64,000 bases of DNA from Blastobasis lacticolella (GCA_905147135.1 LR990042.1:12577545-12641544), one strand, 5' to 3'. Positions 21,936-34,532 are shown, counted from the first letter of the stretch. Notes: generated from the letters alone by a model not told the origin. Translations and numbers: made by a program.

Positions 21936-22661
21936 TGAAGGTGTAGCCGTTTTCTTGTTATACTATAGGTAATATGAGAGTTACTTACTACTATAAGTTC
22001 ATGATATAGGTACCATGCTTATAATAAATTTCATGTCAAATTGAAGCTTGGAATATTTTAATATGTATCCACATCGTAATTTGTTGAAGGTATTTCCGTA
22101 ACAAAAATAAGGTAGCGCTTTGTTCTACGTTCTTGTATTCTGTCATCACATTATGCACTGCAGTTATAGGTACTTTCTGTTTTTTATTCTGTAGTTAATA
22201 ACGAGGACCTGTAATTGGCTTATTGGTTCTAAAATAATAATTATTTTGTTTTACATACCTAGCTGTTGGTACTCCAATAAATAAATAAATTAGTCTCTCA
22301 TCATGACGATGATTCATTGATTCACCTTGAAACCTAGTAATTGTAATACTTCTATCGCTTCCAGATACAGTATTAATCTGTGTGAAGGCTTCGAAGTCAC
22401 GAACATTGTCCTCTTTCCAATCGGCCATCCTTTTATAGGCTCGTTACATTAATCTTCATGAATTACCTGTGTTTTGATGAAATTGTTTTATCCATTTACT
22501 TCTATTAGTACCTAATAGTACCTATGCGTATATGATTACTATTTTATATCGAATAAAATGTATAATTGGATGGGTGCGATAGATAATAAACCTAATATAA
22601 TAGGGATCCCAATAAATTACTGTCTATGTCTAATTATCCCTCAAACGAGCGCGGGATTATA
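21936..22661. other. Non-coding stretch
   Basis: AT-rich with no recognisable gene or repeat. Confidence 0.45.
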
Positions 22662-22868
22662 AACCTGTACATTCAGGCGACTGAATGTGTAACCATGATC
22701 CAATTTGGTCAGGTTCCCCTCTTAACAGGGTTACGGAGGTCAGATGGCAGTAGCTCCACTGTAATTACATGATCAGCCAAATCCGGGATCATAGTCAAGG
22801 CGGATCCCAAGCCTTCGTGCGCGAGAACACAATCCAGGGCATTATGGCCAAGATGATGAAGATGATTA
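22662..22868 (+). mobile_element. tRNA-derived SINE, 5'-truncated
   Basis: Starts at the central hairpin (ACATTCAGGCGACTGAATGT) and continues to the tail GATGATGAAGATGATT. The tRNA head is missing. Confidence 0.75.
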
Positions 22869-23696
22869 TGATATCAGAAAAGGGAAACTTAATCCGCTTC
22901 ACATACCCAAAATAATTTCAAAAGAGCTATCCAACGATACCTTACACAATGGACCATGCGCGAAAAAATGTCATCCCCCGCTTTATGTAACTAAATACGG
23001 GTACTTTTTAAATATTTTATTTTATAACTCTATTAGCGACATTAATATGTATACTAACTTAAAGTTTCCTCGTACCAATATTTTTTGAGATTAACCGCGA
23101 CCAGAGAGTGTCAGACGGACATGGCGAAACTATAAGGGTTGGTTTTACTTCGGAACCTTGAAAAGATAAAAAGTTTAGTAGCCATCTCTGGGATAAAGCC
23201 TGTCTTAGTCACTCATTTCACTCTGGACTCTACATAGCTCCCTCGTCTCGAGCTAATTTTGACTCTAGATCCTTCGCTACGTTCAGGATCCAATATGTCG
23301 CCCGTGACGCAACACATTGCTTTATCCCCGTGGTGTATAATCCTCTATAACGTTCACAGATAAGCAATGACCGGCTATTGGTGATTTAAAGCATATGCAA
23401 CAAGAAATATAGGCTTATGTAGACTTGCTAGAAAAAATCTTATTCTATTACTATTTCTTCATCGCCCTAAGTGTTTTTTTGGAAATATATCCAATGTACA
23501 GACACGCTTTTTTACTGTTTTATTATATGTATAGATAGAGTGTGACATTTTCTTTGCTTTCTTGTGTGCAAAAAAGTTTAAAATAAATAAATAAAATATA
23601 TAATGTTATGAAAATAAACCTATGGTAGGTATGCGGTCGATTTGAAGTCGCGCTGTTTGAGAGAAGATTAATTTTTATACGCTAAATATAAATGAC
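22869..23696. other. Non-coding stretch
   Basis: No gene recognised. An A-rich run at 23575-23605 may be an old LINE tail. Confidence 0.4.
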
Positions 23697-23955
23697 ATCA
23701 CATCAACAGCTCTTAACAGTCCAACACTGAATTTGAGCCTCTTTCACATCTAAAGTCCTTTGTCATAATCTCCTTGCGTAGCAGGCGGATCGGAGATACC
23801 TAGCAGTGTGTGAAACAGCAACGTGTATATTTCTGTAAATTTTCTGGTGTACCGAGTTCCTAGCTGGTCAGCTACTAAGATATTTAGTAAAGTAAAGTGA
23901 AGTGTGAAGTGGTTGGTGCAATTCTACTCCGCCGCATACCGCAAGGACATTATAC
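23697..23955 (-). mobile_element. Diverged (GAT)n SINE-like element
   Basis: Reversed and degraded copy of 11731-11992: AACAGTCCAACACTG, TCATAATCTCCTTGCGTAGC and GTTGGTGCAATTCTACTCCG in the expected order. Confidence 0.5.
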
Positions 23956-25240
23956 AAGGTGACCTTAGCCTCTGGACAAATAAAGAAACCCTATTTAAGA
24001 CTGCTACTCACCAGCATTATAAAATAGGTCATACTTTAATTACAAAAAAACATGGCAGGGTCAAAAAAAATCCCCGATATTAAAAAAAATATTAAAACCT
24101 ATCAACAATTTTATTTCATTCGTATACACGGTCGCCACTCGAAAACGCGTCCGCGCCATTGCTGCTGCGAGCTGCATGGCTTTGTCATTACCTATGTTGG
24201 ATCTCTTAATTTCTGATGTTACAGACTTATAACAACCATCACAAGTCTACAATTCGTGAATTTAGGTTGCAGGCAACTGAAACACAGAACTGCAGGTGCG
24301 TTGTCATTGTGAGGACTAAGATGAAATGCCTCATGCCTGTGATTGCGTTGACTACCCTATCCTTCAAACCGGAACAAAACAATGTTAGCATTGTTGCTTG
24401 GCGACTGAATAGATAAGGTTGTTGTACTCTCCCAGGCAAGCTTAACAGAGTCCTACCACTTGACCACGTTATTTAGTACGAAGATAAAGTCCATGATGGA
24501 AGAATCTGACCTAGAAGAGTGATAATTTATGACTTAAATTCTTTCAAAATTGCCAGAAGAGATAGTCCTGTAAAGAGGATCGTGAGTTGGTTAAATAATT
24601 CTAGGAACATAAAATATTTCACGTAGGTACTACTTACTTATTACGAAATCATTATAATAATTTAAGGGTCTGTAATTGTATCAGGCCATTACATTAATTT
24701 CCCCTGAATTAGATATTAACCTTTTAAAAAATGTTTTAATGTTGAATGTTTTAGGAGAATTTTGTAAAACAACGTTCTCGTCTCCGTGTAACAGAGAACG
24801 AGTCCTAAATATGTATATTAAATAAGTATATACATATAAAAGGTCAATCTATGGAGTTGTTTGGAAATCTACAAAAGTTCACGTGTTCAGTTTTAGTATG
24901 GATTACGTTACATAAACTAACGTCCGGTGGCTTGTGCTATTTTAGCGTGAAGCCTGAACTTTAAAATGAGGTCACCGACCGCTTTACCTTAATAATTAAA
25001 AGTTCAACTGTTTAGGTTACGGCTGTTTTGAGCGATCAGCGACACGTGACACTTGACAATTTTGTCCTTGTTTTATACAGGATACGCGAAGGAAATCTAA
25101 GCGGCATCAGGCGCACATAGCACCCAAAAATGGGCTTTATCCTACTAGTCACAGTACAATTTAATTTAATCTCAAATTTCTTTCTTTCACTTATGTCAAT
25201 GTTTTCCCATTAGCACCTACTTAATCACTCTCTGCATGGT
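23956..25240. other. Non-coding stretch
   Basis: No gene recognised. The two 66-codon frames near 24216-24439 overlap on opposite strands and look like chance. Confidence 0.4.
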
Positions 25241-25570
25241 CTGCTGGTTTGTTAGGCAATCTGCTCTCTGATTGTTAGGCAAAGCCTCAATGGCTTTAAG
25301 TCCGCCAATTGCTGTAATTTGTGCAATAAAGTTTTTAAATAAATAAATAAATAGTCTTACTATATTATAAATACCACAGTTTGGAAAGATGGATGTTTGG
25401 ATGTTTGTTACTCATTCACGGAAAAGCTATTGATCATATTTTTTTATAATTCATCCCGAAATTCTATGAGGTTCTTGCGGGAACGGTTACGAAACGTAAA
25501 AATCTAATTTTACGCGGACGGGATGGGTCTTAATTTTTTTTATTCTACTTGGTCCGTCAGCTAGATATTA
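25241..25570 (+). mobile_element. LINE 3' tail followed by a probable short dispersed repeat
   Basis: At 25280-25360 GGCTTTAAGTCCGCCAATTG and TGCAATAAAG with an AAATAAATAAATA tail form a LINE 3' end. From about 25365 to 25560 the pattern ATATTATAAATACCACAG, GGATGTTTGTTACTCATTCA, then ACGCGGACGGGATGG resembles a very common lepidopteran short repeat. The second identification is from general familiarity and is tentative. Confidence 0.4.
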
Positions 25571-25874
25571 TTTTTAAAATTAAACAAATCAATAAAAATT
25601 ACAAAGATAAAGCGTGTGAAAGGGGCTCGTCAGTTCTAACCAAAATTTGACCGAAAGCATGACGTCACGCACGCCTGTATCGGCGTTATTTTTAGTATCA
25701 AAAGAAAAAATACGTGTCCAATATTTTTTATACCTATACTACGAGACGGACAAAAAATATTTTTCAGACATCATCTTTTTATGTAATTTAGAAAATAATT
25801 TTTGCTGCGTAGTGTCAGTACCAGTGACCATTAGAGTATAATATAGCAGGTATTGTAAGGCGATTGATGTATAG

Positions 25875-28401
25875 CAGGGATCCCCAAACTATTGTGGACA
25901 AGTGACACCTTTTCCAAAATGCCTATCACCTTTTCCAAAATGTTTTTCAAAATACCTCAGACCCCCATGGCCAAATTACCTACTTTTAAGATCAAACCCC
26001 TTATTCATAATGGTCCGCTAACTTAAAACAGCTGCTACAGAATTTTTTTTTCATTCTGACTTAGGTCAATAGAAGAAGACAGAGTGAGAATTAGCAATGC
26101 TTTAAGTTAGCAGACTATCTTTAGTTTTTTCCTATTGATACAGAATACCTAGGTACTAAGGTACCAATTGGAAAACTTTACACTTGGTTAAGTCAGTAAA
26201 GTTGACTTCATTTTCTTATCAAAATTTAACAAAATAAAAAGACATACAATTCAGTAAATATCAAGTTTAATTTATAATGATTATTACAAATTAAGTACTT
26301 AAAGAATCTTAAGTAGGTAGGATATTATATTTAAAAAGTATTAATTTGAGTGATTAAAAGTATCAAAGAGAATATAAAACATTCAGTGTGATGGATGAAC
26401 CTGGTGACTATCTACCAATCTATCTACATCCGGTTCAATATTGGCGAGTTGCAGCCTTAAATCTCCACGTTCGTTGATTTTCAAACGGTTTCTTTGTTTC
26501 GTCAAAATGTTTGTTACCAAACTGAAGCTTTTTTCAACTAGGTATGATGATGGAAAAGCGATAAGGTATTTTTTAGCAACGTTCCACTGTTCAATGTTGC
26601 GTTGCAACCAGAGCTTCTGATAGCCTTGGTTGAACTTCTGCTTAAGCTCTTCGTCTGTGCTGATGGTAATCAACTCTTCTTGCATTATCACATTGGCTTC
26701 TTCTATGGCTGTGGTATTGTACGGATTTATTATCCATTGAGGAGTTTTTAAATTTAAAAGATCCTCAAACCTCTCCGTAAAATCCTTTTGTAATGCGTCC
26801 AAGTGAGTGACATATAATAAAATGTCATCATCTTGAAGCATTTTTGGTAATTTTGACAAATGCGGAGACTGCGAATATTCTTGTTTGCCTAAATTTGGTT
26901 TATAAAGGATTAGTTTACCCACGAAGGCCGATATTATTGATTTTGTTTTAATCAAGTTAAGATCGTCACCCTGCAGTTGCAAATTAACTTTATTGAACAT
27001 TCCAAAGATATCAGTCAAGTAATAAATATCTGTTATACAATTGTTCAGATTTTCTTTCAAATTCGAATCTTTTTCTTGTAAAAATTCCAACACAGATTCA
27101 AAAATGGCTGCAAATCTTTCTAAGCAAGAGCCTCTTGATAGCCAGCAAACTTCAGTGTGCAGAAGTAATCGAGCAAAGACTTCGTCGTTTTCCTCACATA
27201 GCTGAGCAAATAACCGAGAGTTCAAAGAATTGCTTGGAATCTTGTTGATAGCATTTATTGAATATTGTAAAGACTTATGCAATCTAGGACTCAGCTTTTT
27301 TGCTACTAAATGCTGCCTGTGAATCACGCAGTGAATGACCAGTACATCAAGCAGTTGTCGCTTTAAGTGAGTTATAAAACCACGATGACGACCAACCATA
27401 AACGGTGCACCATCAGTCGCAACAGAAACAATGTTCTTCCATGTAAAAAATGTTCCACGGCCTGAAAAATCGATTCTTCTCTGGTATCAGTCTCTAAATA
27501 TGTAGCAAAAAGCAGTTCTTGGCACATATTTTCATCTTTGATAAATCGAACATATCCTAACAACAGAGCTTCATTGCCGGGTAATGTAGACTCGTCCAAC
27601 TGGAGAGAGAATCTGTTGGTCTGTAAGAAATTGCATAAAATGTTTTCCACATCGCGTCCCATCTCGTCTATGCGTCTCTGAACGGTGTTATTGCTCAAAG
27701 GTATTCTCTTTAAAATATCATGTGCGGGTTTGTGCAATACATTGTTAAGGACCTCCGCAATGGCTGGTAAGATAAGCTGCTCTCCAATTGTGTGGGGTTT
27801 CCTCGACTTCGCTATTAGTAAAGATATATTATAGGACGCTCGTAAACCATCATCGTACTTAATAGATGATGACGCAAACATCGATCTTATGGATGGCCTT
27901 TTGTCTAGTTTTTCATTAAGTGCTTGAAAAAATTACAAGGGCTTACTTTTTTTGTCAGCATGTACTCTTGATAAGTGGTCATCCATTTTTGAAGGCTTCA
28001 TGGCATTGTTACTGAATACTTTTTCACATATGAGACACATCGGCAAGTGTTGATTTGATGGAGATGCAAGAAATCCGAACTTCAAGTAGTCCAAACTCTA
28101 GTCTGCATTTTTTTTTCGTGTCCGCCATCATAAAACTCTCAGTAATCCTGCAAATAAAAAACTACCTAAATAAAAACAATAATAAACTGTTAAATTTGCA
28201 CACTATCTTATTTTTATCACACCCAGGTAATGGATTCTTGTTAGGTATTACTGACTTACTCATTAATAAACTACCTACAGTACCTACCTATCTTGAAAGT
28301 TTTAAATATGAACTTGTGTTAATTTAATAGGGGTCGATTTTTAGACCTCGTCGACCCCTAAAATCAGTTTTCGTTTATGTCGACCACTTTGGGAATCCCT
28401 G
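25875..28401 (-). mobile_element. Complete hAT transposon with TIRs and 8-bp TSD
   Basis: The ends are inverted repeats: CAGGGATCCCCAAACT at 25875 and, reversed, CAGGGATTCCCAAAGT ending at 28401. The flanks are perfect 8-bp duplications ATGTATAG (25867-25874 and 28402-28409), the hAT hallmark. The 2527-bp body carries one transposase gene on the minus strand. Both termini are nearly intact, but the transposase has lesions, so the copy is probably inactive by itself. Confidence 0.93.
26383..28138 (-). pseudogene. hAT transposase with BED finger (ZBED/FAM200-like), frameshifted
   Basis: The N-terminal part reads DYLKFGFLASPSNQHLPM, then CLICEKVFSNNAMKPSKMDD and HLSRVHADKK, a BED-type zinc finger (C-x2-C...H-x4-H). 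A TAA near 27930 and a frameshift near the start break it. The first long frame (27881-27372) holds the catalytic core start (FSLQLDESTLPGNEALLLGY). A one-base change in a T-run near 27450 shifts the frame to the second (27399-26383), which restores IVSVATDGAPFMVGRHRGF and ends in the hAT dimerisation domain (WNVAKKYLIAFPSSYLVEKS). The family moves DNA by cut and paste in the nucleus. Vertebrate ZBED5/8 and FAM200 proteins derive from relatives. About three lesions in ~585 codons indicate fairly recent decay. Confidence 0.85.
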
Positions 28402-28464
28402 ATGTATAGGATGCTAACCAACCAGGTCCTAGTTGATTACCTAAGTACATAAGCAGTGTCATCT

Positions 28465-28600
28465 GTTATTCTAAACACTGCACTCTGCAACATGCTTGGC
28501 AGCGTGGAGATCGCAAGATCCGCCAATAATATAGGGGAGGCTCAACTTTAGCAGTGAATTATTATGGCCTGTTGATGTTGATTATTGATGATTCCATTTT
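28465..28600 (+). mobile_element. Diverged (GAT)n SINE-like element, 3' half
   Basis: GCTTGGCAGCGTGGAGATCG, AGCAGTGAATTATTATGG and TGATGTTGATTATTGATGAT follow the order of 11731-11992, with heavy divergence. Confidence 0.4.
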
Positions 28601-28649
28601 ATCTACAAATCAAATTTAATTACTCTGTCCCACAGATGGGTAGGCAGAT

Positions 28650-29480
28650 AATACATTATGGAATAAAGGACTTGGCCCTAAACTTGCTAAATTCCGTACT
28701 TTGTAAAAGATATCCATGAAATTGTCTTGTTCGCTGACGGTACATCTTGAGTGTTTAAAGTAAAAAGATTAATACATATGAAGACGTGAACAAGGCTATT
28801 GCAGAAGTGGTAAACTGGTTTACGGTTACTAATTTATTACTAAATGGCAAGAAGACAAAATGTTTAAATTCCCTTTGCCAAATATTAGATTAGAGCCCAT
28901 TAATGTACAAATAAAAGACGAACATTTTAATCTTGTTGATTCTACAGTATTTTTAGGCAATGCAATGGGGTCCTCACATTTATAAATTGGCGAAAAGGCT
29001 AAGTTCTGCAGCATATGCTGTAAAGAAGATACAAGGTATTTCTGACGAGGCTACAGCAAGATTAGTTTTACTTTAGTTATTGCCACAGTATTATGGCCTA
29101 TAATATATTGCTGTCGACTGGCACAATGTAATTGTACTGCAGAAAAGGGCTATTCGCGCGATTTATCAATGTGAGGACCCTAGGAGACCTAGAACTTCAC
29201 TAAGAGATAAATTCAGGAATATTGATAAAATGACAATGCCGTCACAATATATATATGAGAACTTAATGTATGTTCATAAAAAAATACACTTATTTAAGAA
29301 TAATAGTGATGTTAATAATATTAATACGAGAAATAAAGATAAGCTTGTTGCTGGTGCTTGTCGTCTAGCTAAAATCCACAAATAATTTATGGGTCAATGT
29401 GAAGGCTTTTTAATAAGGCTCCAACAGGTATTAAGAATTTACCATTGAATAAATATAATGTCACTATAAAAACAAATTAT
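28650..29480 (+). pseudogene. Outer LINE copy (LINE-A family), RT C-terminal part
   Basis: Broken plus-strand frames give HYGIKDLALNLL, EIVLFADGTS (the RT active site FADD changed to FADG), VVNWFTVTNLLLNGKKTK and VKKIQGISDEATARLV. These parallel the minus-strand LINE-A at 30500-31400. The copy stops at AAATTATGTCAAAA, exactly where a second plus fragment resumes at 40655. Confidence 0.72.
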
Positions 29481-29628
29481 GTCAAAATAGTAGTTCATGC
29501 AACGGTCATATAAACGGGGCTAGTAAAACATGAGTGTCTGTTTATCATACGAAGCGTAGCCAAGTATGATAATAGTTTGACACGAGTGTTTTAATACCTA
29601 ATTGTATGCATTTATGTTAAAATAAAAA
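29481..29628 (+). repeat. Fold-back repeat P, left piece
   Basis: TAGTAGTTCATGCAAC through GACACGAGTGTTTTAATACC matches 40020-40170 with indels. It includes a small hairpin around ATCATACGAAGCGTAGCCAAGTATGAT. It lies between the broken LINE-A copy and the 3' tail of the minus-strand LINE-A. Confidence 0.6.
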
Positions 29629-29639
29629 TTCGAAATTCA

Positions 29640-30470
29640 AAATTCAAAATCTATTTATTCATTAGGACATTAAATATCTCTTTCAATCGTCAAAAAGGAG
29701 GGGGGTAGGAAAGTAGGAAGGTAGCACACAGTGACACGCTGGCCGCCCCATGGCAGTAGCAAACCCACCCCACGCCAGTCACGACCGGACCGTGCCCGGC
29801 AATGCCAGGCAAAGCCGGACCGCGCTCAATATATTATATAAATATGTCTAGTAAAATTAAGAAAAACCACCTAAAACTACAGCAACAGTAAGCCAGTCCA
29901 CCAAGGCAGCACCCGTTCACGAGTATAACACAGGGCCCAGCCATCGTCCAATTCAACCATATTTGAGGGAAAAGAGCGACCCGGTCCCCACGCCACCGCC
30001 AGACAGACTTTTAAGTGAGCGTGCATTACACATGCTGCATGTGATAGGTAGCTACTACCACCCTACTCTATCCTATCCCTACCCTACCCCTAGCTTACCC
30101 CTACCATATTCTCCTACTGCCTTAACCCTACCCTACCCCTAGCTTACCCCTACCATATTCTCCTACTGCCTTAACCCTACCCTACCACTATCTTACCCCT
30201 ACCCTACCCCTACTTTAACTACTACCCTACCCCTACCCAACCGCAGACAGAAGTCACTATGTGTGGGAAAGGAAGGAAATTTAATGCCGCTTCCAAGGTG
30301 GTTGTCCGTGGGGGAAAGAAACGGCAAGAAACTCACAGAGCCTACGTTAATTCTTTTTTTTTAACATGTCTTATGTACTAATACATTATTTGTCCTATAT
30401 ATTACCTTAAAAGTAAATACCTGTATAGAACAGCAGTTCAGTCCCATGGACTTTTGTCATTTTAATATTC
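29640..30470 (-). mobile_element. LINE-A 3' UTR with minisatellite
   Basis: Runs from after the RT stop to the tail. It matches 40690-41592 in the opposite orientation, including GACAAAAGTCCATGGGA, GGTAGCTAC/GTAGGTAGTC beside the minisatellite, ATATGGTTGAATTGGACGAT and the GGCACGGTCCGGTCGTG block near the end. The 3' UTR is unusually long and GC-rich for this window. Confidence 0.75.
30058..30240 (-). repeat. TAGGG-type minisatellite, short copy
   Basis: About 183 bases of irregular GGGTAGGGGTAA/GATAGTGG units (read on the minus strand) inside the LINE-A 3' UTR. A 58-base block (CCCCTAGCTTACCCCTACCA...) is repeated twice in tandem. Confidence 0.85.
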
Positions 30471-30499
30471 AGATATACTATAATAACTTTTTTGACATA

Positions 30500-32645
30500 A
30501 TTTGATTTTTATAAAGGCTTTAAATTGATTCAATGATAAATTTTGTATATCTGTATCATAAATGATTTGTGGACTTTGACCAGACGACAAGAACCAGTAA
30601 CAAGTTTATCTTTATTTCTAGTATTCTTACTATGAACATCACTGTTTCATAAATAAGTGTATATTTTTATGAACATAGATCAAGTTCTCATATATGTATT
30701 GTGATGGCATTGTCATAATGTCAAACATTCTAGAATTTATCTCTAAGTGAAGATCTAGGTCCCAATTGGTAAATCGCGCGAATAGCCCTTTTCCCAGCCA
30801 GTCGGCAGCGTGTCCCCACAGCAGTATGCCATAAGTCATAATGCTGTGGAAATAACTAAAGTAAACTAATCTTGCTGTAGCCTCATCAGAATAACCTCGT
30901 ATCTTTTTTACAGCATATGCTGCATAACTTAGCCTTTTCGCCAATTTATCAATGTGTGGACCCCATTGTAAGCTACTATCTTGAGTGAAGCCTAAAAATA
31001 CTGTGGAATCAACAAGATCCAAATTTTCACCTCTTACTTGTATATTAGTAGGTACTGATCTAACATTTGGCATGGAGAATTTTCAACATTTTGTCTTTTT
31101 GCTATTTAGTAATAAATTATTAACCGTAAACCAGTTTACTACTTTTGAAATAGCTTTGTCCACGTCGTCATATATTAATTGTTGTCTTTTAATTTTAAAC
31201 ACTAAAGATCAGCAGTAGATCAGTAAAGATCAGTATCGTAAGTATTTTCGTAAGTACTTATCTTTTACAAAAATGGACCCAGAATTGACCCCTGTGGGAC
31301 CCCCATGGAGACAACAGACCCTGTAGATCTTTCTCCGTTCACAACAACATTCTGAATTCTCTGACTTAAATATGAACTCAATGAGTTTAGAGCTAAGCCC
31401 TTTATTCCATAATGTTGCAATTTCCTGACCAATGTTTCGTAATTAACACAATCGAAGGCCCTAGATAAATCACAGAACACCCCTAAGGCATCACGTGATT
31501 CCTCCCAGGCCCTAAAGACATGCTTAATTAGTTCAACACCTGCATCTGTTGTTGAACGACCCCGAGTAAAACCGAATTGTTAAGGATGCAATAGATTATT
31601 TCCATAGAAGTGGACTTTTAGTTGGTTTAATATGATTTTCTCAAATATTTTACTTTACGCCGGTAACACCGAAACTGGTCTAAATTTTGTGGGATCTGTT
31701 GTGTTTAAAACATTAAACAATGGAATAATTTTGCTATGTTTCATCAGGTCAGGAAAATCGCTATTATCAACACATTTATTAAATATATTCGCTAACGACA
31801 GCAATAACATAATAATAATAATAAGCTAATAATTCTAACTGACAAATAATCGATGTCGGCAGTCGCTTTCATTTTTATGCTTATAAAAGCCTTAACTATA
31901 TCTTGAGGTGTTACATGTGCGAACTTAAAATCGATGACACTCTCGGGTACATTCTGTTTTAGCAAGGATTCAGCGAGAGCAGGAGACGCATTTAATGATT
32001 TTGTAGTCGACACTGGAATGTCTGTAAAATATTCATTGAAAACTTCCGCAACTTCCGAGTTTTTGGTAACAACATTATCATTTATTTTTAATTTGTATTT
32101 TGTATCGCGAGTTTTGACTTTTCCAGTTTCACTATTTATTATCTGCCATGTGGATTTTACTACATCTTTGCTATTTTTTAGTTTGTGTTTAAAGAAATTC
32201 GATTTAGCTGTAGCACAAACGCGTAATGCTTAACATAGTCAGCAAATTCTACGCTATTATTATACGCCCGTTCTGCATAAAGCTCATATAATTTGTATCT
32301 ACTTTTATGTATTCCAGCTGTCGCCCAATCGCTAAACATAAGTTTGCTGTTTATTGCCTTCACCTTTGTTTGAATATACGATTACTTTCAGTTTTTGTCA
32401 TGTGTAAAACTGAATTGTAATATTCATTTGTATCATCACAATGCTTTAAATTATATAATTTCCCTATAATGTTATTTCTAAAACTATTCAGACGGTTGTA
32501 ATTAATTGGTACAAAAATAGTATTTTTTGTCTCTTTCCTCATATCAACATTAAACACAGCTAATTGATCACAATGATCGGATTGTAGTTTGTTTATTAAA
32601 GACTGGCTACATGCCTGGATATCGCAAAAATTTTTGTCTAGACAA
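30500..32645 (-). pseudogene. LINE-A reverse transcriptase, degraded
   Basis: Successive minus frames give SDHCDQLAVFNVDMRKE (end of endonuclease), the linker KSRYKLYELYAERAYNN, TPQDIVKAFISIKMKATADI (RT motif 0), MFCDLSRAFDCVNYETLV (motif A), SMGVPQGSILGPFL (motif B), then VVNWFTVNNLLL and VKKIRGYSDEATARLVYFSY. The FADD/YADD motif C region around 31180-31260 is not readable and has been replaced by short repeated GATCTTTA-like words. At the end is KSYYSISEYLNDKSPWD (about 30500-30450). It is not functional. Confidence 0.78.
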
Positions 32646-32897
32646 GTAGATGGCGGTAGGCATCAAACTAAGTGGTTTTGATTGGGATATATTTATTAAC
32701 TTTAATTAGTAAAACTTATAGTTCTGTGTGAGCAAATAGCTTTAATGGACTCTGTATGCAGTGAATTACTTACATTAGTGTTTGTCAAAGATTCCATGCA
32801 CTATTAGTTAATTGAGGTGTAATCCTGCCGGCCAACATAACTACTCATTGTAAGTTACATTTCAAACACCAAGTACTGCACTATCTGATATACAATA

Positions 32898-33689
32898 ATG
32901 TCGACCATCCAAGAGGCTACTGAAGCTCAAAGTGCTCTGTCTGATTTAGTTCAGAGGAAGATAGATGAGTTCCAGAGCCAGCTCAGTGCTGCGTATCAAC
33001 CGTTGCAGAAGGACAAAGTGTCTGGGGAGTTTACAGCTCTTAAGGATCTGGTTGCGAAGTTCCTGTCAAATCTCCAAGTTCAGATTTCTGAGTTGAACAA
33101 CAGGGTTGACGTCATGGAGATAAGGCACCGCAAAAAGTATCTTATATTCAACGGTGTACCCGAGAGCGTAAACAAAGAGATTGAACCCATAATGCTGGGT
33201 ATTTGCAGGAAGCAGCTTGAGGTCAGTAATGTATCCTCCACATCTTTTCGCTCTTGCCATCGTTTGGGTCGTCGACCTGATAAAGATGCAGGGCCCCGTC
33301 CCGTCCTGGTGCGTTTCAGCGACCCCTCTATTCGTGCAACTGTCTGGGCTCATAAAACCAAGCTCAAGGGGACCAAGATTGTGGTACACGAGTTCCTCAC
33401 GAAGATGCAGCAATCACTTTTCGTAATGGCTCGCCAGTATTTTGGGATGCGGAGCGTTTGGACGGCGGATGGCAACATTCTGGTGAAGCTTTCCGAAGGT
33501 AGTGTCAAGCGAGTGACTTCTGTTTGCGATCTCGAGAAGCTCAAGGCTGAACATCCCAAAGTGTGCCCTGATGATGGCTCGCTGCCGGACGGCGGCACAG
33601 CCCCAGTCTCATCGATGAAGGCATCTGCGGGGACACCTATCGTGCCTGGAAAGAAGAGCCAGCGTGATAGGAAAAAGGTCGTGCGCTAA
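32898..33689 (+). CDS. LINE-B ORF1 protein, intact 263-codon frame
   Basis: An uninterrupted frame from ATG at 32898. The N-terminal ~85 residues are heptad-like and charged (coiled coil likely). Then RHRKKYLIFNGVPES begins an RRM-like nucleic-acid-binding fold, with RSCHRLGRRPDKDAGPRPVL and VRFSDPSIRATVWAHKTKLK, the pattern of the L1-ORF1-like "transposase 22" region. The C-terminus is basic (KKSQRDRKKVVR). ORF1 proteins coat the LINE RNA as chaperones and help target-primed reverse transcription. No stops despite ORF2 being broken. Assignment to ORF1 rests on position and motif pattern. Confidence 0.8.
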   Translation: MSTIQEATEAQSALSDLVQRKIDEFQSQLSAAYQPLQKDKVSGEFTALKDLVAKFLSNLQVQISELNNRVDVMEIRHRKKYLIFNGVPESVNKEIEPIMLGICRKQLEVSNVSSTSFRSCHRLGRRPDKDAGPRPVLVRFSDPSIRATVWAHKTKLKGTKIVVHEFLTKMQQSLFVMARQYFGMRSVWTADGNILVKLSEGSVKRVTSVCDLEKLKAEHPKVCPDDGSLPDGGTAPVSSMKASAGTPIVPGKKSQRDRKKVVR

Positions 33690-34532
33690 ACATTTGCTTT
33701 TTTGTACTGATTGGGCTGGTTTTTGCTACTTACTTTTTGATTACCTATGTAAACATAATGCCCATGCATGCACCCCATTTCTCTTAATTTGTGCTTGGTG
33801 TGGGTACGCTGTGTTTTTTTCTAATTATTATGTACCCACTCTCATTTTATACAAAACACTAGAACAACCTGCATTATTGTAATAGTTTATAACTGCTTAT
33901 TTTTTATTGATGGTGATTGGTAAAATGTTTGTTTACTTTTTTCTGACAGTTTTGACACTTATTGTCACATTAAATTTATTTCATTGAGTTAAGTTTGGTG
34001 TAGCAAGGGTGATTTATCCATACAGCCATGTCCTATTAGATATTTTAATTTATATTTTTTTTGTTGGCTTGGCTTTTTGTACAGATTAAGATGTTATGAT
34101 ATTGCTTTATTATGGAATCGCTGTGTTGGCTGATTGTATAGCCTGAGTAGGTATTTTTGTTTTCTCTACTAGTGCTTCCATGAGATTTGCTTGTAGGTTG
34201 CTTTTCTTTTTTGCTTATTCTGCAGCCAGCTAAATATTTATGATGTATATATTGTTTAATAAGTGCCTCAGCTTATGTAATTTTGAAATTTTTTTTTTAT
34301 ATTCTTGTGTAATCTAACAACTTTAGTTGTAGTTTTCTTTTGTGTTTTATATTAAGTATGTGTTGTCCGGCGGGTTGGACCTTGTCGGATACTAACCCAC
34401 CATAATTTTTTTGGTATATCTACCTACTTAGTTATTTATACACCGTGATTCCTTAATGACTGATAGTGACTCTCCTTTTTTTCAGCTTGTTCTTCGTTAT
34501 CTTCTTACAAGTCCATAGACGACAGTCTTTCC
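33690..34532 (+). other. LINE-B spacer between ORF1 and ORF2
   Basis: About 840 T-rich bases without a long frame. For a LINE this spacer is long; it may hold a decayed ORF1 tail or an untranslated inter-ORF region. Confidence 0.5.

Noticed and set aside
33066..33413. 115-codon minus-strand frame
   Set aside because: Shadow of LINE-B ORF1, which has the coiled-coil and RRM-like features.
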